Source: Pseudoxanthomonas sangjuensis
GTDB taxonomy: Bacteria; Pseudomonadota; Gammaproteobacteria; Xanthomonadales; Xanthomonadaceae
Reading direction: 5' to 3'
NCBI RefSeq assembly: GCF_010211755.1
Contig: NZ_PDWR01000022.1
Span: 1-61,043, forward strand
Length of the DNA: 61,043 bases
Part shown: piece after piece, positions 8,306 to 16,130 of the stretch
Layout: every line of letters starts with the position of its first letter
Numbering within the stretch: position 1 is the stretch's first letter
The notes under the pieces: model-generated
What the model saw: the letters and a program-made list of their open reading frames with translations, nothing else
What the model was told of the DNA's origin: nothing
The model's database searches: none
Position numbers and translations under genes: made by a program

Positions 8306-8413
8306 CCGTTCGTCCTGAGCCCGGGCCCGCAGGGTCGGAGCCGGGGGACCGCCAGCAGCCTGGCTGCGTTTCGACTCCGCGAAGCCGCGCTTCGCCGCGC
8401 TCGGCACGAACGG
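8306..8413. repeat. Intergenic palindromic element with ~15-bp terminal inverted repeats
   Basis: The ends CCGTTCGTCCTGAGC (8306-8320) and, on the other strand, CCGTTCGTGCCGAGC (8413-8399) match at 13 of 15 positions. They enclose ~78 bp that includes further short palindromes. CCGTTCGTCCTGAGC is a motif I recall as the core of small repeats dispersed in many proteobacterial genomes. The element fills most of the gap between the GH43 and DUF3297 genes. It has no coding capacity. Confidence 0.6.
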
Positions 8414-8454
8414 CTGCATATCGAAATCAGGGCATCTTCCGAGGATCTGCGACC

Positions 8455-8697
8455 ATGACCGACACCCCTCCCGACCGCCTGGCCGTCGACGAAGACAGCC
8501 GCTACCACGACGCCGCCGCGCTGGCCCGCGGCGTCGGCGTGCGCTTCAACGGCATGGAGCGCGACAACGTCGAGGAATACTGCATCAGCGAAGGCTGGAT
8601 CCGCGTGCAGGCCGGCAAGGCGCTGGACCGGCGCGGCAAGCCGATCACCTTCAAGCACAAGGGCGTGGTCGAAGCCTGGTTCAAGGACATCGCCTGA
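8455..8697 (+). CDS. DUF3297 family protein
   Basis: An 80-aa cytosolic protein matching DUF3297 over its whole length: GVGVRFNGMERDNVEEYCISEGWIRV in the middle and RGKPITFKHKGVVEAWF at the end. The family is widespread in Proteobacteria, with no established role. The ATG at 8455 gives the family-typical N-terminus. It lies alone between a repeat element and a 178-bp gap with no recognisable gene. Confidence 0.88.
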   Translation: MTDTPPDRLAVDEDSRYHDAAALARGVGVRFNGMERDNVEEYCISEGWIRVQAGKALDRRGKPITFKHKGVVEAWFKDIA

Positions 8698-8875
8698 CCC
8701 GTCCGCCCCCCTCTCCTTTGCGCGGGAGGGAGATGCGTGCGCAACTGTCGCGGGCATGGCCCCGCTCTCCGGCCCGGGCCGCCCGCGGGATGACTTCCCG
8801 CACAGTGACTTCCCGCACGCGACCGCGGCGCCGACCCCGGCGAACCTGCCGGCCTCCCCCGACAACGCAACCCCC

Positions 8876-9691
8876 ATGCGCAAGCTCGCCCCGTTCGCAG
8901 TCCTGTTCTGCCTGTGCGCCACGGCACGCGCCGGCGACGCGGCGGACGCGCCCGCCGCGAAGGAGCATCGCCCCGAGGTCTCCTCGCACCAGTGCGGCCT
9001 GTCCACGCCCTACAACGTGCTGGCCGACACCGGCGGCATCTGGCTGTACCGCGACGAGGGCGCGCCGAAGGAAATCTTCTTCCACGGCGGCGAACTCAGC
9101 GTCGACCATCGCGTGCAGCAGGTCAGCGCGGCCGATGCGCAGCGCCTGCGCCTGATGGAAACGGAGGCCCGCGCGCTGATGCCGCAGGTGGCGGGCCTGG
9201 CCCGCGACGTGGTGGACATCACCTACGATGCGCTCGGCGGGGTGGTCGACGTGCTCACCGGCAGCTGGCTCAACGCGCGCAAGATCGAGCGCAAGCGCAA
9301 GGAGGCGCTGGCCTATGTCGACACCACGCTCGGCAAGGGCCGCTGGGACCAGGATGCATTCGGCGGCAATTTCGAGAAGTACGTCGAACGGGAAGCCGAG
9401 GACTTCAAGGGCAGCATCGCCCGCCATCTGCTGTGGCAGATCGCCACCGGCCGCGCCGACGCGATGGAAGCGCGCGCCGACCGCGTCGGCGACGAGCTGG
9501 ACGCGAAACTCGACGCGCGATCGGAAGCGATCGAGGCGAAAGCCGACGCGCTGTGCGCGCAGGTGCGCCGGCTCGACGAGTTGCAGCAGGCGCTCGAATA
9601 CCGCTTCGGCGGCCAGCCGCTGCGGTTGATCGAAACCTCCGGCAAGGATGAGGGTGCGGAACTCGCCGCGGCAGCCGGCAGCGGCGGTTGA
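8876..9691 (+). CDS. DUF2884 (YggN-like) secreted protein
   Basis: A 271-aa protein with a Sec signal peptide (MRKLAPFAVLFCLCATARAG). The mature protein begins with a Cys-containing segment HQCGLSTPYNVLADTGGIWLY, followed by the helical DUF2884 core (EARALMPQVAGLARDVVDIT, then ARKIERKRKEALAYVD). The C-terminal third (about 185-245) is strongly heptad-like (ADAMEARADRVGDELDAKLD), so it is probably a coiled coil. Location is likely periplasmic, function unknown. ATG at 8876 is chosen for the signal peptide, because longer upstream starts would bury it. Confidence 0.82.
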   Translation: MRKLAPFAVLFCLCATARAGDAADAPAAKEHRPEVSSHQCGLSTPYNVLADTGGIWLYRDEGAPKEIFFHGGELSVDHRVQQVSAADAQRLRLMETEARALMPQVAGLARDVVDITYDALGGVVDVLTGSWLNARKIERKRKEALAYVDTTLGKGRWDQDAFGGNFEKYVEREAEDFKGSIARHLLWQIATGRADAMEARADRVGDELDAKLDARSEAIEAKADALCAQVRRLDELQQALEYRFGGQPLRLIETSGKDEGAELAAAAGSGG

Positions 9692-9721
9692 ATCGTCTCG
9701 CCCGCATCCGCGGCGTCGATA

Positions 9722-10984
9722 TCAGTCCGCGCACGCCTGCGCCCGCGCCTGCATCCGCTCGCGTTCGCGCGCGTTGCGGGTCAGCGCGGCGGCGCGCTCG
9801 AATTCGGCGCGGGCCTCGTCGCGGCGGCCGAGTTGTTCGAGCAGGTCGCCGCGCAACGCCGGCAGTTGCGGGTAGCCGCGCAACTGCGGTTCGCTGCCGA
9901 GCGCATCGACCAGCGGCAACGCCGCCGCCGGGCCGGAAGCGCGACTGACCGCGACCGCGCGGTTGAGTTCGACCACCGGCGACGGCGCGACCGTGGCCAG
10001 CCGCGCGTACAGCGCGACGATGCGCCGCCAGTCGGTATCCTCGGCGCGCAGCGCGCGCGCGTGGCAGGCGGCGATCGCGGCCTGCAGCGCATAGAAGCCA
10101 TCGGCGCCGCCGAGTTGCGCCGCACGCTGCAGGGCATTGAAGCCGCGCTGGACCTGCAGCCGGTCCCAGCGCGAACGGTCCTGTTCCATCAACAACACCG
10201 GCGCGCCGTCGCGACCCGTGCGGGCGCGCGTGCGCGAGGCCTGCAATTCCATCAGCGCCAGCAGGCCGTGGACTTCGGGCTCGTCCGGCATCAGCCCGGC
10301 GAGCACGCGGCCCAGGCGCAGCGCCTCCTCGCACAGCGCCGGGCGCATCCAGTCCTCGCCGGCGGTGGCCGAATAGCCTTCGTTGAACACCAGGTAGACC
10401 ACTTCCAGCACCGAATCCAGGCGCTCGTGCAGCTCGCCGCGGCGCGGCACCTCGAACGGCACCTGCTTCGTCGCCAGGGTCTTCTTCGCGCGCACGATGC
10501 GCTGGGCGACGGTCGCCTCCTGCTGCAGGAAGGCGCGCGCGATCTCGTCGGTGCTCAGGCCGCACAGCAGGCGCAGGGTCAGGGCGACGCGCGCTTCGGC
10601 CGGCAGCGCCGGGTGGCAGGAGACGAAGATCAGGCGCAGCAGGTCGTCGCCGATGTCGTCTTCCAGTCTCGCGTCGCTAGCGGGATCGTCGCTCATCGAT
10701 TCCCTTTCCAGTTCCAGCGCCAGCTCCCCGTGCTTGCGCGCATGCAGCTGGCGCTGGCGCAGGTGGTCGATGCCGCGGTTCTTCGCCGCGGACATCAGCC
10801 ATGCCGCCGGGTTGTCGGGCATGCCGTCGCGCGGCCAGCGCTCCAGCGCCGTGGCGAAGCTGTCCTGCACCAGTTCCTCGGCGACGCCGACGTCGCCGGT
10901 CATCCGGGCCAGCCGCGCGATCAGCTTCGGCGATTCCATCCGCCACAGCGTGTCGAGCGTCGATTGCAGTTTCGGCGCGGTCAT
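9722..10984 (-). CDS. ECF42-type RNA polymerase sigma factor with C-terminal TPR-like extension
   Basis: A 420-aa protein, twice the size of a normal ECF factor. Residues ~15-90 are sigma region 2 (VAEELVQDSFATALERWP, NPAAWLMSAAKNRGIDHLR), ~130-190 are region 4 (HTH with LLCGLSTDEIARAFLQQEATVAQRIVRAKK), and ~200-420 form a DUF6596/TPR-like helical domain (YLVFNEGYSATAGEDW). This is the ECF42 layout, a group known to be encoded next to DGPF/YCII proteins and regulated through its own C-terminal domain rather than by an anti-sigma. Here it is the last gene of a seven-gene operon containing a DGPF protein. An upstream GTG at 11002 is an alternative start; no strong RBS decides between them. Confidence 0.92.
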   Translation of the reverse strand: MTAPKLQSTLDTLWRMESPKLIARLARMTGDVGVAEELVQDSFATALERWPRDGMPDNPAAWLMSAAKNRGIDHLRQRQLHARKHGELALELERESMSDDPASDARLEDDIGDDLLRLIFVSCHPALPAEARVALTLRLLCGLSTDEIARAFLQQEATVAQRIVRAKKTLATKQVPFEVPRRGELHERLDSVLEVVYLVFNEGYSATAGEDWMRPALCEEALRLGRVLAGLMPDEPEVHGLLALMELQASRTRARTGRDGAPVLLMEQDRSRWDRLQVQRGFNALQRAAQLGGADGFYALQAAIAACHARALRAEDTDWRRIVALYARLATVAPSPVVELNRAVAVSRASGPAAALPLVDALGSEPQLRGYPQLPALRGDLLEQLGRRDEARAEFERAAALTRNARERERMQARAQACAD

Positions 10985-11030
10985 GGCGGCGGATGACACC
11001 ACCGCCCCGCGGCGATTGCAAGGCGCGCCC

Positions 11031-11387
11031 TCACGCCGAGACGATGGTCTTGAAGCCGCCGAAGATCATCCGCTTGCCGTCGAACGGCATCTTCTTCCAG
11101 TCCATCTTCGCGAAGCGCTTGTCGTTCATCGCCAGCTTGTTGACCTTGTCGCGGTGCGCGCGCGACCGGTAGACGATGTACGAGAACACCACCACTTCGT
11201 CGTCCTTCAGCTTGACCGAGCGCGGGAACGAAGTCAGCTTGCCCACCGGCGCGTCGTCGGCCACCGTCTCGTGGTAGGCCAGCGCGCCGTGCTCCATCCA
11301 CACCTTGCGGCCCAGCCGCGCCAGTTTCCTGTACTCGTCCAGGCGCGCCTTCGGCACCGGGATCACGAATCCATCCACGTAGCTCAT
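11031..11387 (-). CDS. DUF1428 family protein
   Basis: A 118-aa protein with the family-typical opening MSYVDGFVIPVPKARLDEYR and a closing MPFDGKRMIFGGFKTIV. These are dimeric alpha/beta-barrel-like (ABM/NIPSNAP-type) folds of unknown role. The start at 11387 is supported by GGGAGGAAG just upstream and by homologues; an ATG 15 bp further upstream is less likely. It is the penultimate gene of the ECF42 operon, 46 bp before the sigma gene. Confidence 0.88.
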   Translation of the reverse strand: MSYVDGFVIPVPKARLDEYRKLARLGRKVWMEHGALAYHETVADDAPVGKLTSFPRSVKLKDDEVVVFSYIVYRSRAHRDKVNKLAMNDKRFAKMDWKKMPFDGKRMIFGGFKTIVSA

Positions 11388-11417
11388 CGGTCTTCCTCCC
11401 ATTCCAGGTTGTGGCCA

Positions 11418-11819
11418 CTACATGTGGCGGTAAAACTCCGGCTGCGCATCGAACCGGTCGTTCAGGCCGTCGATGCAGGCGAACGCCACCGCCGACAGCT
11501 CCTCCTCGCCGACGTCTTCCAGGCAGCCGAGGTTGACGGCGTAGAGCCCGCCCCGCGGGGACGCGTCGACACGGCCGAACACCTTGACCCCGCAATGGCG
11601 GCAGAAGCAGTGGTGGATGTTGTGCGCGCCGAACACGTATTCGGTCAGCGCGCCTTCGCCGGCGCGCAGGCGGAAGCGGTCCGGCGGCACCACGGCCAGC
11701 CACGAGCGGTGGCGCCGGCAGATCGAGCAGTTGCAGCGGAAGCTGCCTTCCGCCAGGTCGAGGCCGGCTTCGACGACGACCGTCCCGCAATGGCAGCTCG
11801 CTCGGTATGTCTTCTGCAT
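11418..11819 (-). CDS. GFA family (Mss4-like zinc) protein
   Basis: A 133-aa protein with the zinc ligands of the glutathione-dependent formaldehyde-activating (GFA) fold: C-x-C in SCHCGTV (residues ~9-11), C-x-x-C in CNCSICRRH (~30-35), and C-x-x-C in CFCRHCGVKVFG (~70-75). Family members bind zinc, and only some bind glutathione. MQKTYRASCHCG at 11819 matches usual N-termini and begins 1 bp after the preceding stop. An ATG at 11828, overlapping the upstream gene by 8 bp, is possible. Part of the ECF42 operon. Confidence 0.88.
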   Translation of the reverse strand: MQKTYRASCHCGTVVVEAGLDLAEGSFRCNCSICRRHRSWLAVVPPDRFRLRAGEGALTEYVFGAHNIHHCFCRHCGVKVFGRVDASPRGGLYAVNLGCLEDVGEEELSAVAFACIDGLNDRFDAQPEFYRHM

Positions 11820-11820
11820 G

Positions 11821-12267
11821 TCACGCATCCGGTATTTCCGCTTCGACCAGCTTCGCCAGCTGCGCCAGCGATTCCTGCCAGCCGAGGTAGCAGGCCTCGA
11901 CCGGGATCACGTCGGGGATGCCTTCCTGGACGATGTCGACCTCAGTGCCGACCGACACCGGCTTCAGCGCGATGGTCACCCGCAGCACGCCGGGCAGGTT
12001 CGCGTCCTCGAACGCGTCGGTATGGACGATGCGCTGGTTCGGCACCAGCTCCAGGTATTCGCCGCCGAAGTACTCGGTCTTGCCGGTGCCGAAGTTGGTG
12101 AACGACATGCGGTACTTGCCGCCGACGCGGGCGTCGATGGCATGGACCTTGCCGGTGAAACCGTACGGCGGCAGCCACCTGGCCATCGCGTCGGGGTCGA
12201 GGAAGGCGCGGTAGACGCGCTCGGGCGGCGCCTTCAGCACGCGGTACAGTTTGACGGTGCCTGGCAT
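11821..12267 (-). CDS. SRPBCC (AHSA1-like, START fold) protein
   Basis: A 148-aa protein with the AHSA1/ATPase-activator-like pattern: LKAPPERVYRAFLDPDAMARWLPP at the N-terminus, GGKYRMSFTNFG in the middle, VPNQRIVHTD, and a C-terminal helix GWQESLAQLAKLVEAE that caps the hydrophobic cavity. Such proteins bind small hydrophobic ligands; no catalytic residues are evident. It is spaced 1 bp from the genes on both sides, a sign of a tightly coupled operon. Confidence 0.88.
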   Translation of the reverse strand: MPGTVKLYRVLKAPPERVYRAFLDPDAMARWLPPYGFTGKVHAIDARVGGKYRMSFTNFGTGKTEYFGGEYLELVPNQRIVHTDAFEDANLPGVLRVTIALKPVSVGTEVDIVQEGIPDVIPVEACYLGWQESLAQLAKLVEAEIPDA

Positions 12268-12268
12268 G

Positions 12269-12688
12269 TCAGTTCTCCTGTCCAGCGCCGGGGAATTCGG
12301 CCTCGTTCATGTAGAAGATTTCGAAAGTGTGGCCGTCGGGGTCGGCGAAGGCGCGCTGGTACATGAAGCCGTAGTCGTCTGCATCGCGGGTTTCGCGCGC
12401 ACCGGCGGCCAAGGCCTTTTCCATCAGCGCGTCGGCCTGTTCGCGGCTGCCCGTCGACAAGGCGAACAGCGCCTCGATGTGGGTGGCGGTGTCGCAGATC
12501 GCCTTGTCGGTGAAGCCCTTGAAGAAGTCGTGAACCAGCAACATCAGGCAGATGTGCTCGCTGACGACGACGCAGGCGGCGTTGCCGTCGGTGAACTTCG
12601 GGTTGAGGGCATAGCCGAGCGCGGTATAGAAGGCCTTGGCCTTCTCCAGGTCGCGCACCGGCAGGTTGATGAAGATCCGCTCGCCCAT
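12269..12688 (-). CDS. VOC family (glyoxalase-like) protein
   Basis: A 139-aa protein with paired beta-alpha-beta modules: IFINLPVRDLEKAKAFYTALG at the N-terminus and QRAFADPDGHTFEIFYM near the end. The C-terminal DPDGHTFEI contains typical VOC metal or ligand residues. It belongs to the glyoxalase/bleomycin-resistance/dioxygenase superfamily; substrate unknown. Encoded inside the ECF42 operon with 1-bp spacing to both neighbours. Confidence 0.9.
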   Translation of the reverse strand: MGERIFINLPVRDLEKAKAFYTALGYALNPKFTDGNAACVVVSEHICLMLLVHDFFKGFTDKAICDTATHIEALFALSTGSREQADALMEKALAAGARETRDADDYGFMYQRAFADPDGHTFEIFYMNEAEFPGAGQEN

Positions 12689-12689
12689 G

Positions 12690-13133
12690 TCAGTTCGCCC
12701 CCGGCATCGGCTTCATGCAGTTGACCATCCACGGCTTGCCGAAGCGGTCGGTGAACATGCCCCAGCGGTGCGCCCAGAAGGTTTCCGTTATCGGGCAGAC
12801 GACCTTTCCACCCGCGGACAATTCGGCAAAGATGCGCTCGGCTTCACCGATGCTGTCCACCTCGATGTTGACCGTGGTGTTGTCGCCTTCAGGCGCCTGG
12901 CCTTCCATGATCATGGCGTTGTCGGCACCCATCATCTCGGCGCCATCGGCCAGCAGGTGGATGTTGGCGATCTGCGACTTCATCGCTTCCGGCATCGGCG
13001 GCTGGCCTTCCATCACCGGCATGTCGCCGTAGGTGGACGTGGCCAGGATCTTGCCGTTCAGCACCTTGGCGTAGAAATCGAAGGCTTCGCGGCACTGGCT
13101 GTTGGCGAACATCAGGTAGGGCATCAGCTTCAT
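12690..13133 (-). CDS. PhnB/YjdN-like VOC family protein
   Basis: A 147-aa protein starting MKLMPYLMFANSQCREAFDFY and ending in FWAHRWGMFTDRFGKPWMVN, the pattern of PhnB/3-demethylubiquinone-methyltransferase-like VOC proteins. MKLMPYL at 13133 is preceded by GGAGATGCCAAG and matches homologue starts. An upstream ATG at 13160 overlaps the YCII stop by 4 bp (ATGA) but would add a non-conserved Pro-rich tail. Second gene of the ECF42 operon. Confidence 0.88.
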   Translation of the reverse strand: MKLMPYLMFANSQCREAFDFYAKVLNGKILATSTYGDMPVMEGQPPMPEAMKSQIANIHLLADGAEMMGADNAMIMEGQAPEGDNTTVNIEVDSIGEAERIFAELSAGGKVVCPITETFWAHRWGMFTDRFGKPWMVNCMKPMPGAN

Positions 13134-13156
13134 CTTGGCATCTCCGGGTGGTGGGT

Positions 13157-13582
13157 TCATTGCGTGCCGAGGCGTTCGCGCAGTCGCTCTTCCTGCTCGC
13201 GCAACTCGGGGGTGAAGGCTTCGCCGAAGTCGCCGGCCTCGAACACCGGGCGGATTTCCAGTTCGGATACGCCACTTTCGAATGGATTGGGACAGCGCCT
13301 GGCCCATTCGATCGCTTCGTCGAGCGAGCGCACCTGCCACAGCCAGAAGCCGGCGATCAGTTGCTTGGTCTCGGCGAACGGGCCGTCGACGACGTCGCGT
13401 TTCGCGCCTTCGAAGCGCACGCGCGCGCCGTGGGCGCTGGGCTTGAGGCCTTCGCCGGCCAGCATGACTCCGGCATTGACCAGTTCCTCGTTGAACCGCC
13501 CCATGTCGGCCAGCAGCTGCTGGCTGGGCATCACTTCGTTCTCGGAATCGCGCGTGGCGCGCACCATCACCATCACTTTCAT
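13157..13582 (-). CDS. YCII/DGPF-domain protein, first gene of the ECF42 operon
   Basis: A 141-aa YCII-related protein with the DGPF signature VVDGPFAETKQLIAGFWLWQ (residues ~64-83) and the following SLDEAIEWARRCP helix. DGPF proteins are dimeric ferredoxin-like folds repeatedly found next to ECF41/ECF42 sigma genes, with unknown biochemistry. Start at 13582 follows GGGAG. The promoter of the seven-gene operon should lie in the 171-bp divergent gap to the second YCII gene at 13754. Confidence 0.9.
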   Translation of the reverse strand: MKVMVMVRATRDSENEVMPSQQLLADMGRFNEELVNAGVMLAGEGLKPSAHGARVRFEGAKRDVVDGPFAETKQLIAGFWLWQVRSLDEAIEWARRCPNPFESGVSELEIRPVFEAGDFGEAFTPELREQEERLRERLGTQ

Positions 13583-13753
13583 CGCCGTGCTCCCGGCGGG
13601 CCGGATCGCCCGCATTCCACCGTAACGACGGGCGGGCGGGCGTGAAATCGACAGGCGGGGCGGAAAATCCTCCACCCATCCGCAAATGGTTGTTTTGCAA
13701 GGATTGCGCTTGTGCGACGATGACGCCCCCGACCGCCCCCGCCGGAGCCGCCC

Positions 13754-14149
13754 ATGCAATTCCTGCTGTTGGTCTATCCCGATCCCGAACTGCTGGCGAC
13801 GCTGCCCGCCGCCGAATACGACCGGCTGATGCGCGGCTGCCTGGAACACGCCGATGAGCTGAAAAGCCGCGGCACGCTGCTGGCCTGCCAGCAGCTGGAA
13901 CCGCCCGCCAGCGCGCGTACCGTGCGCGTGCGCGACGGCCGCAGCACGGTGCTCGACGGCCCGTTCGCCGAAACCAAGGAAGTGCTGGCCGGCTTCAACC
14001 TGATCGAAGCGGCGGACATCGACGAAGCGGTGCGCATCGCCCACGAGTTCCCGTGGATCCGCTACGGCAGCATCGAAGTGCGCCCGCTGCACGACATGGA
14101 TGGCGAACGCCGGCGCGTCGGCGCGAAGGTGGTTGCCGCGCCGGCCTAG
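13754..14149 (+). CDS. YCII/DGPF-domain protein, divergent from the ECF42 operon
   Basis: A 131-aa protein starting MQFLLLVYPDPELL, with the DGPF motif VLDGPFAETKEVLAGFNLIE (~residues 72-91) and DIDEAVRIAHEFPW. It is a paralogue of the operon's first gene, but only the DGPF centre is strongly alike. Divergent arrangement across 171 bp suggests it shares the ECF42-controlled promoter region; ECF42 promoters usually lie before DGPF genes. Confidence 0.9.
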   Translation: MQFLLLVYPDPELLATLPAAEYDRLMRGCLEHADELKSRGTLLACQQLEPPASARTVRVRDGRSTVLDGPFAETKEVLAGFNLIEAADIDEAVRIAHEFPWIRYGSIEVRPLHDMDGERRRVGAKVVAAPA

Positions 14150-14194
14150 GAGCCGACGGCCGATCCCCTTCTCCCGGCGGGAGAAGGGAAAAGG

Positions 14195-15199
14195 TCACGA
14201 ACAGGGCTTTTCCTTCGAGAACGGGTTGAGCCTGCGCACCCAGCTGTCGCCGCAGTCGATGTCCTGCGGCTTCGGCTGCGCCTGCTGCATTTTCTGCAGC
14301 GCCGCGGCCAGGCGCGCCTTCTCGGCCTCGGCGATCTTCGCGCGGATCTGCGGCATCGCCGCCAGCGCCGCGCGCTCGCCTTCGAGGATCGCGTTGTTGC
14401 GCTGCTCGAAACTGGCCGGCCCGATGTCGTTGACCTGCGGGCGGATCACCACGTCGGCGCGCGCCAGTTCCTGCCTGCCCAGGGTCTGGCCCATGATCGT
14501 GATCGACTGGTTGACGATGCCCAGCATCCCGGTCGGCGCATCGCCCCCGGCCTTGCTGGAGATGTCGATCGCGATCACCAGGTCGGCGCCGAGCTGGCGC
14601 GCCGCGTCGACCGGCACCGGGCTGACCACGCCGCCGTCGACGTAGCTGTGGCCGCCGATCTTCACCGGCTCGAACACGCCGGGCACGCTGCTCGAGGCGC
14701 GCACCGCCTGGCCGGGGTTGCCGCGCACGACCACGGTGCGGTCGCCGGTATCCAGGCGCGTGGCCACCGCGGCGAACGGCAGCGCCAGCTTTTCGATCGG
14801 CCGGCGCCCGACCTGGATATTGACGTAATCCTCGAGCGCCCGGCCCTCGACCAGCCCGCCGCCGAACAGCCTGACGTCGCGGATGCTGGCCTCGTCGAGG
14901 GCGATGGCCTTCTGCTGCATCAGGAACGGGTCCATGCCGCTGGCGTACAGCGCGCCGACCACGCTGCCGGCGCTGGTGCCGGCGACCACGTCGGCCTTGT
15001 AGCCGTTGGCTTCCAGCATCTTGATCGCGCCGATGTGGGCGAAACCCTTGGCCGCGCCGCCACCCAGCGCGAGGCCGATCTTCAGCGGCGGCAGTTGCGG
15101 CGCGACCGGCGGCGGGGGCGGCGGTACGGGCTCGTTGCCGGCGCAGCCAGCGAGCAGGGCGGCCAGCGACAGGCCGGCAAGGAAGGGGCGGAAACGCAT
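14195..15199 (-). CDS. Patatin-like phospholipase, lipoprotein
   Basis: A 334-aa protein with a lipobox (LLAGC, lipidated Cys19), a Pro-rich spacer (residues ~24-38) and a patatin domain. The oxyanion loop is GGGAAKG (46-52), the nucleophile S76 is in GTSAG, and the catalytic D188 is in DGG. It probably sits on the inner face of the outer membrane and hydrolyses acyl-lipids, as RssA-like patatins do. The C-terminal ~60 residues are helical and charged, ending near a Cys. The start at 15199 is fixed by the signal peptide. Confidence 0.92.
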   Translation of the reverse strand: MRFRPFLAGLSLAALLAGCAGNEPVPPPPPPVAPQLPPLKIGLALGGGAAKGFAHIGAIKMLEANGYKADVVAGTSAGSVVGALYASGMDPFLMQQKAIALDEASIRDVRLFGGGLVEGRALEDYVNIQVGRRPIEKLALPFAAVATRLDTGDRTVVVRGNPGQAVRASSSVPGVFEPVKIGGHSYVDGGVVSPVPVDAARQLGADLVIAIDISSKAGGDAPTGMLGIVNQSITIMGQTLGRQELARADVVIRPQVNDIGPASFEQRNNAILEGERAALAAMPQIRAKIAEAEKARLAAALQKMQQAQPKPQDIDCGDSWVRRLNPFSKEKPCS

Positions 15200-15312
15200 G
15201 CGGGGACGAAAGACGGTCGGGACGGCGCACAGCTTAGCGGCCCCCGCCCTGTCGAAGGCTGAAGCGGGTTGCAATTCCGCTTCCCCCTTCTGCAAAAGAG
15301 CCCCGGATGCGG

Positions 15313-15651
15313 CTACAGCGCGTCGGCGTCGAGCTCGCCGGTGCGGATGCGCACCACCCGCTCCAGGTCGTAGACGAAGACCTTGCCGTCGCCGATCTTG
15401 CCGGTGCCGGCGGCCCGGATGATGGCGTCGAGCACGCGCTCGAGCTGGTCCTCGGTTACCGCGACCTCGACCTTGGCCTTGGGCAGGAAATCGACGACGT
15501 ACTCGGCGCCGCGGTACAACTCGGTATGGCCCTTCTGCCGGCCGAAGCCCTTGACCTCGGTGACGGTGATGCCGGCCACGCCCGCCTCGGCCAGCGCCTC
15601 GCGCACGTCGTCCAGCTTGAACGGCTTGATCACCGCCATGATCATCTTCAT
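15313..15651 (-). CDS. glnB: Nitrogen regulatory protein P-II (GlnB-like)
   Basis: A 112-aa trimeric signal protein that senses 2-oxoglutarate and ATP/ADP and controls nitrogen assimilation. The T-loop GRQKGHTELYRGAEYVVDFLPK carries the uridylylation Tyr51. Asp54 (YVVD) is the GlnB-type residue where GlnK proteins usually have Asn, which argues for GlnB. The C-terminal GKIGDGKVFV nucleotide loop is intact. No amtB or glnD gene is adjacent; the gene is divergent from ubiK-comM across 189 bp. Confidence 0.93.
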   Translation of the reverse strand: MKMIMAVIKPFKLDDVREALAEAGVAGITVTEVKGFGRQKGHTELYRGAEYVVDFLPKAKVEVAVTEDQLERVLDAIIRAAGTGKIGDGKVFVYDLERVVRIRTGELDADAL

Positions 15652-15840
15652 CGCGACATTCTCCCGGTCTGCATGGCGTGCAGCATAGCGCGGTTGCGCG
15701 CTGCCGCGGCGTCGGGTTCAATGGCGGCCCGCGTTTCGGAATTTTCCGACGGCGCGGTGCAGCGAACGCCGATGCCGCCGCCCGCGCGGCGCGCGCAAGC
15801 TGCACGCACCGCCGCAAGGTGCACCGACAAGAGCCGCATC

Positions 15841-16119
15841 ATGATCGACCCGAAGATCGACCTGAGCCACATCGACGAACTCGCGCGCCGCCTCAGCGAC
15901 CTGGTGCCGCCGGGCCTGCGCGAATCGAGGGCGGAACTGCAGCAGGCATTCAAGGGCGCGCTGCAATCGGGCCTGTCGCGCCTGGACCTGGTCACGCGCG
16001 AGGAGTTCGACGTGCAGCGCGCGGTGCTGCTGCGCACCCGCGAGAAGCTGGAAGCGCTGGAACGCGCGGTCGCCGGGCTGGAAGGCCGGCGCGACGCGCC
16101 CCCTTCGACCACCAACTGA
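15841..16119 (+). CDS. ubiK: Ubiquinone biosynthesis accessory factor UbiK
   Basis: A 92-aa protein of the YqiC/BMFP family. Residues 1-40 form an amphipathic helix (LSHIDELARRLSDLVPPGL, then SRAELQQAFKGALQSGL). Residues ~48-80 form a coiled coil (DVQRAVLLRTREKLEALERAV) for trimer formation. UbiK partners UbiJ in the cytosolic Ubi complex for aerobic ubiquinone synthesis. Placed directly before comM (11-bp gap), as in many Gammaproteobacteria. Confidence 0.9.
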   Translation: MIDPKIDLSHIDELARRLSDLVPPGLRESRAELQQAFKGALQSGLSRLDLVTREEFDVQRAVLLRTREKLEALERAVAGLEGRRDAPPSTTN

Positions 16120-16130
16120 GCGCCGCCGCC

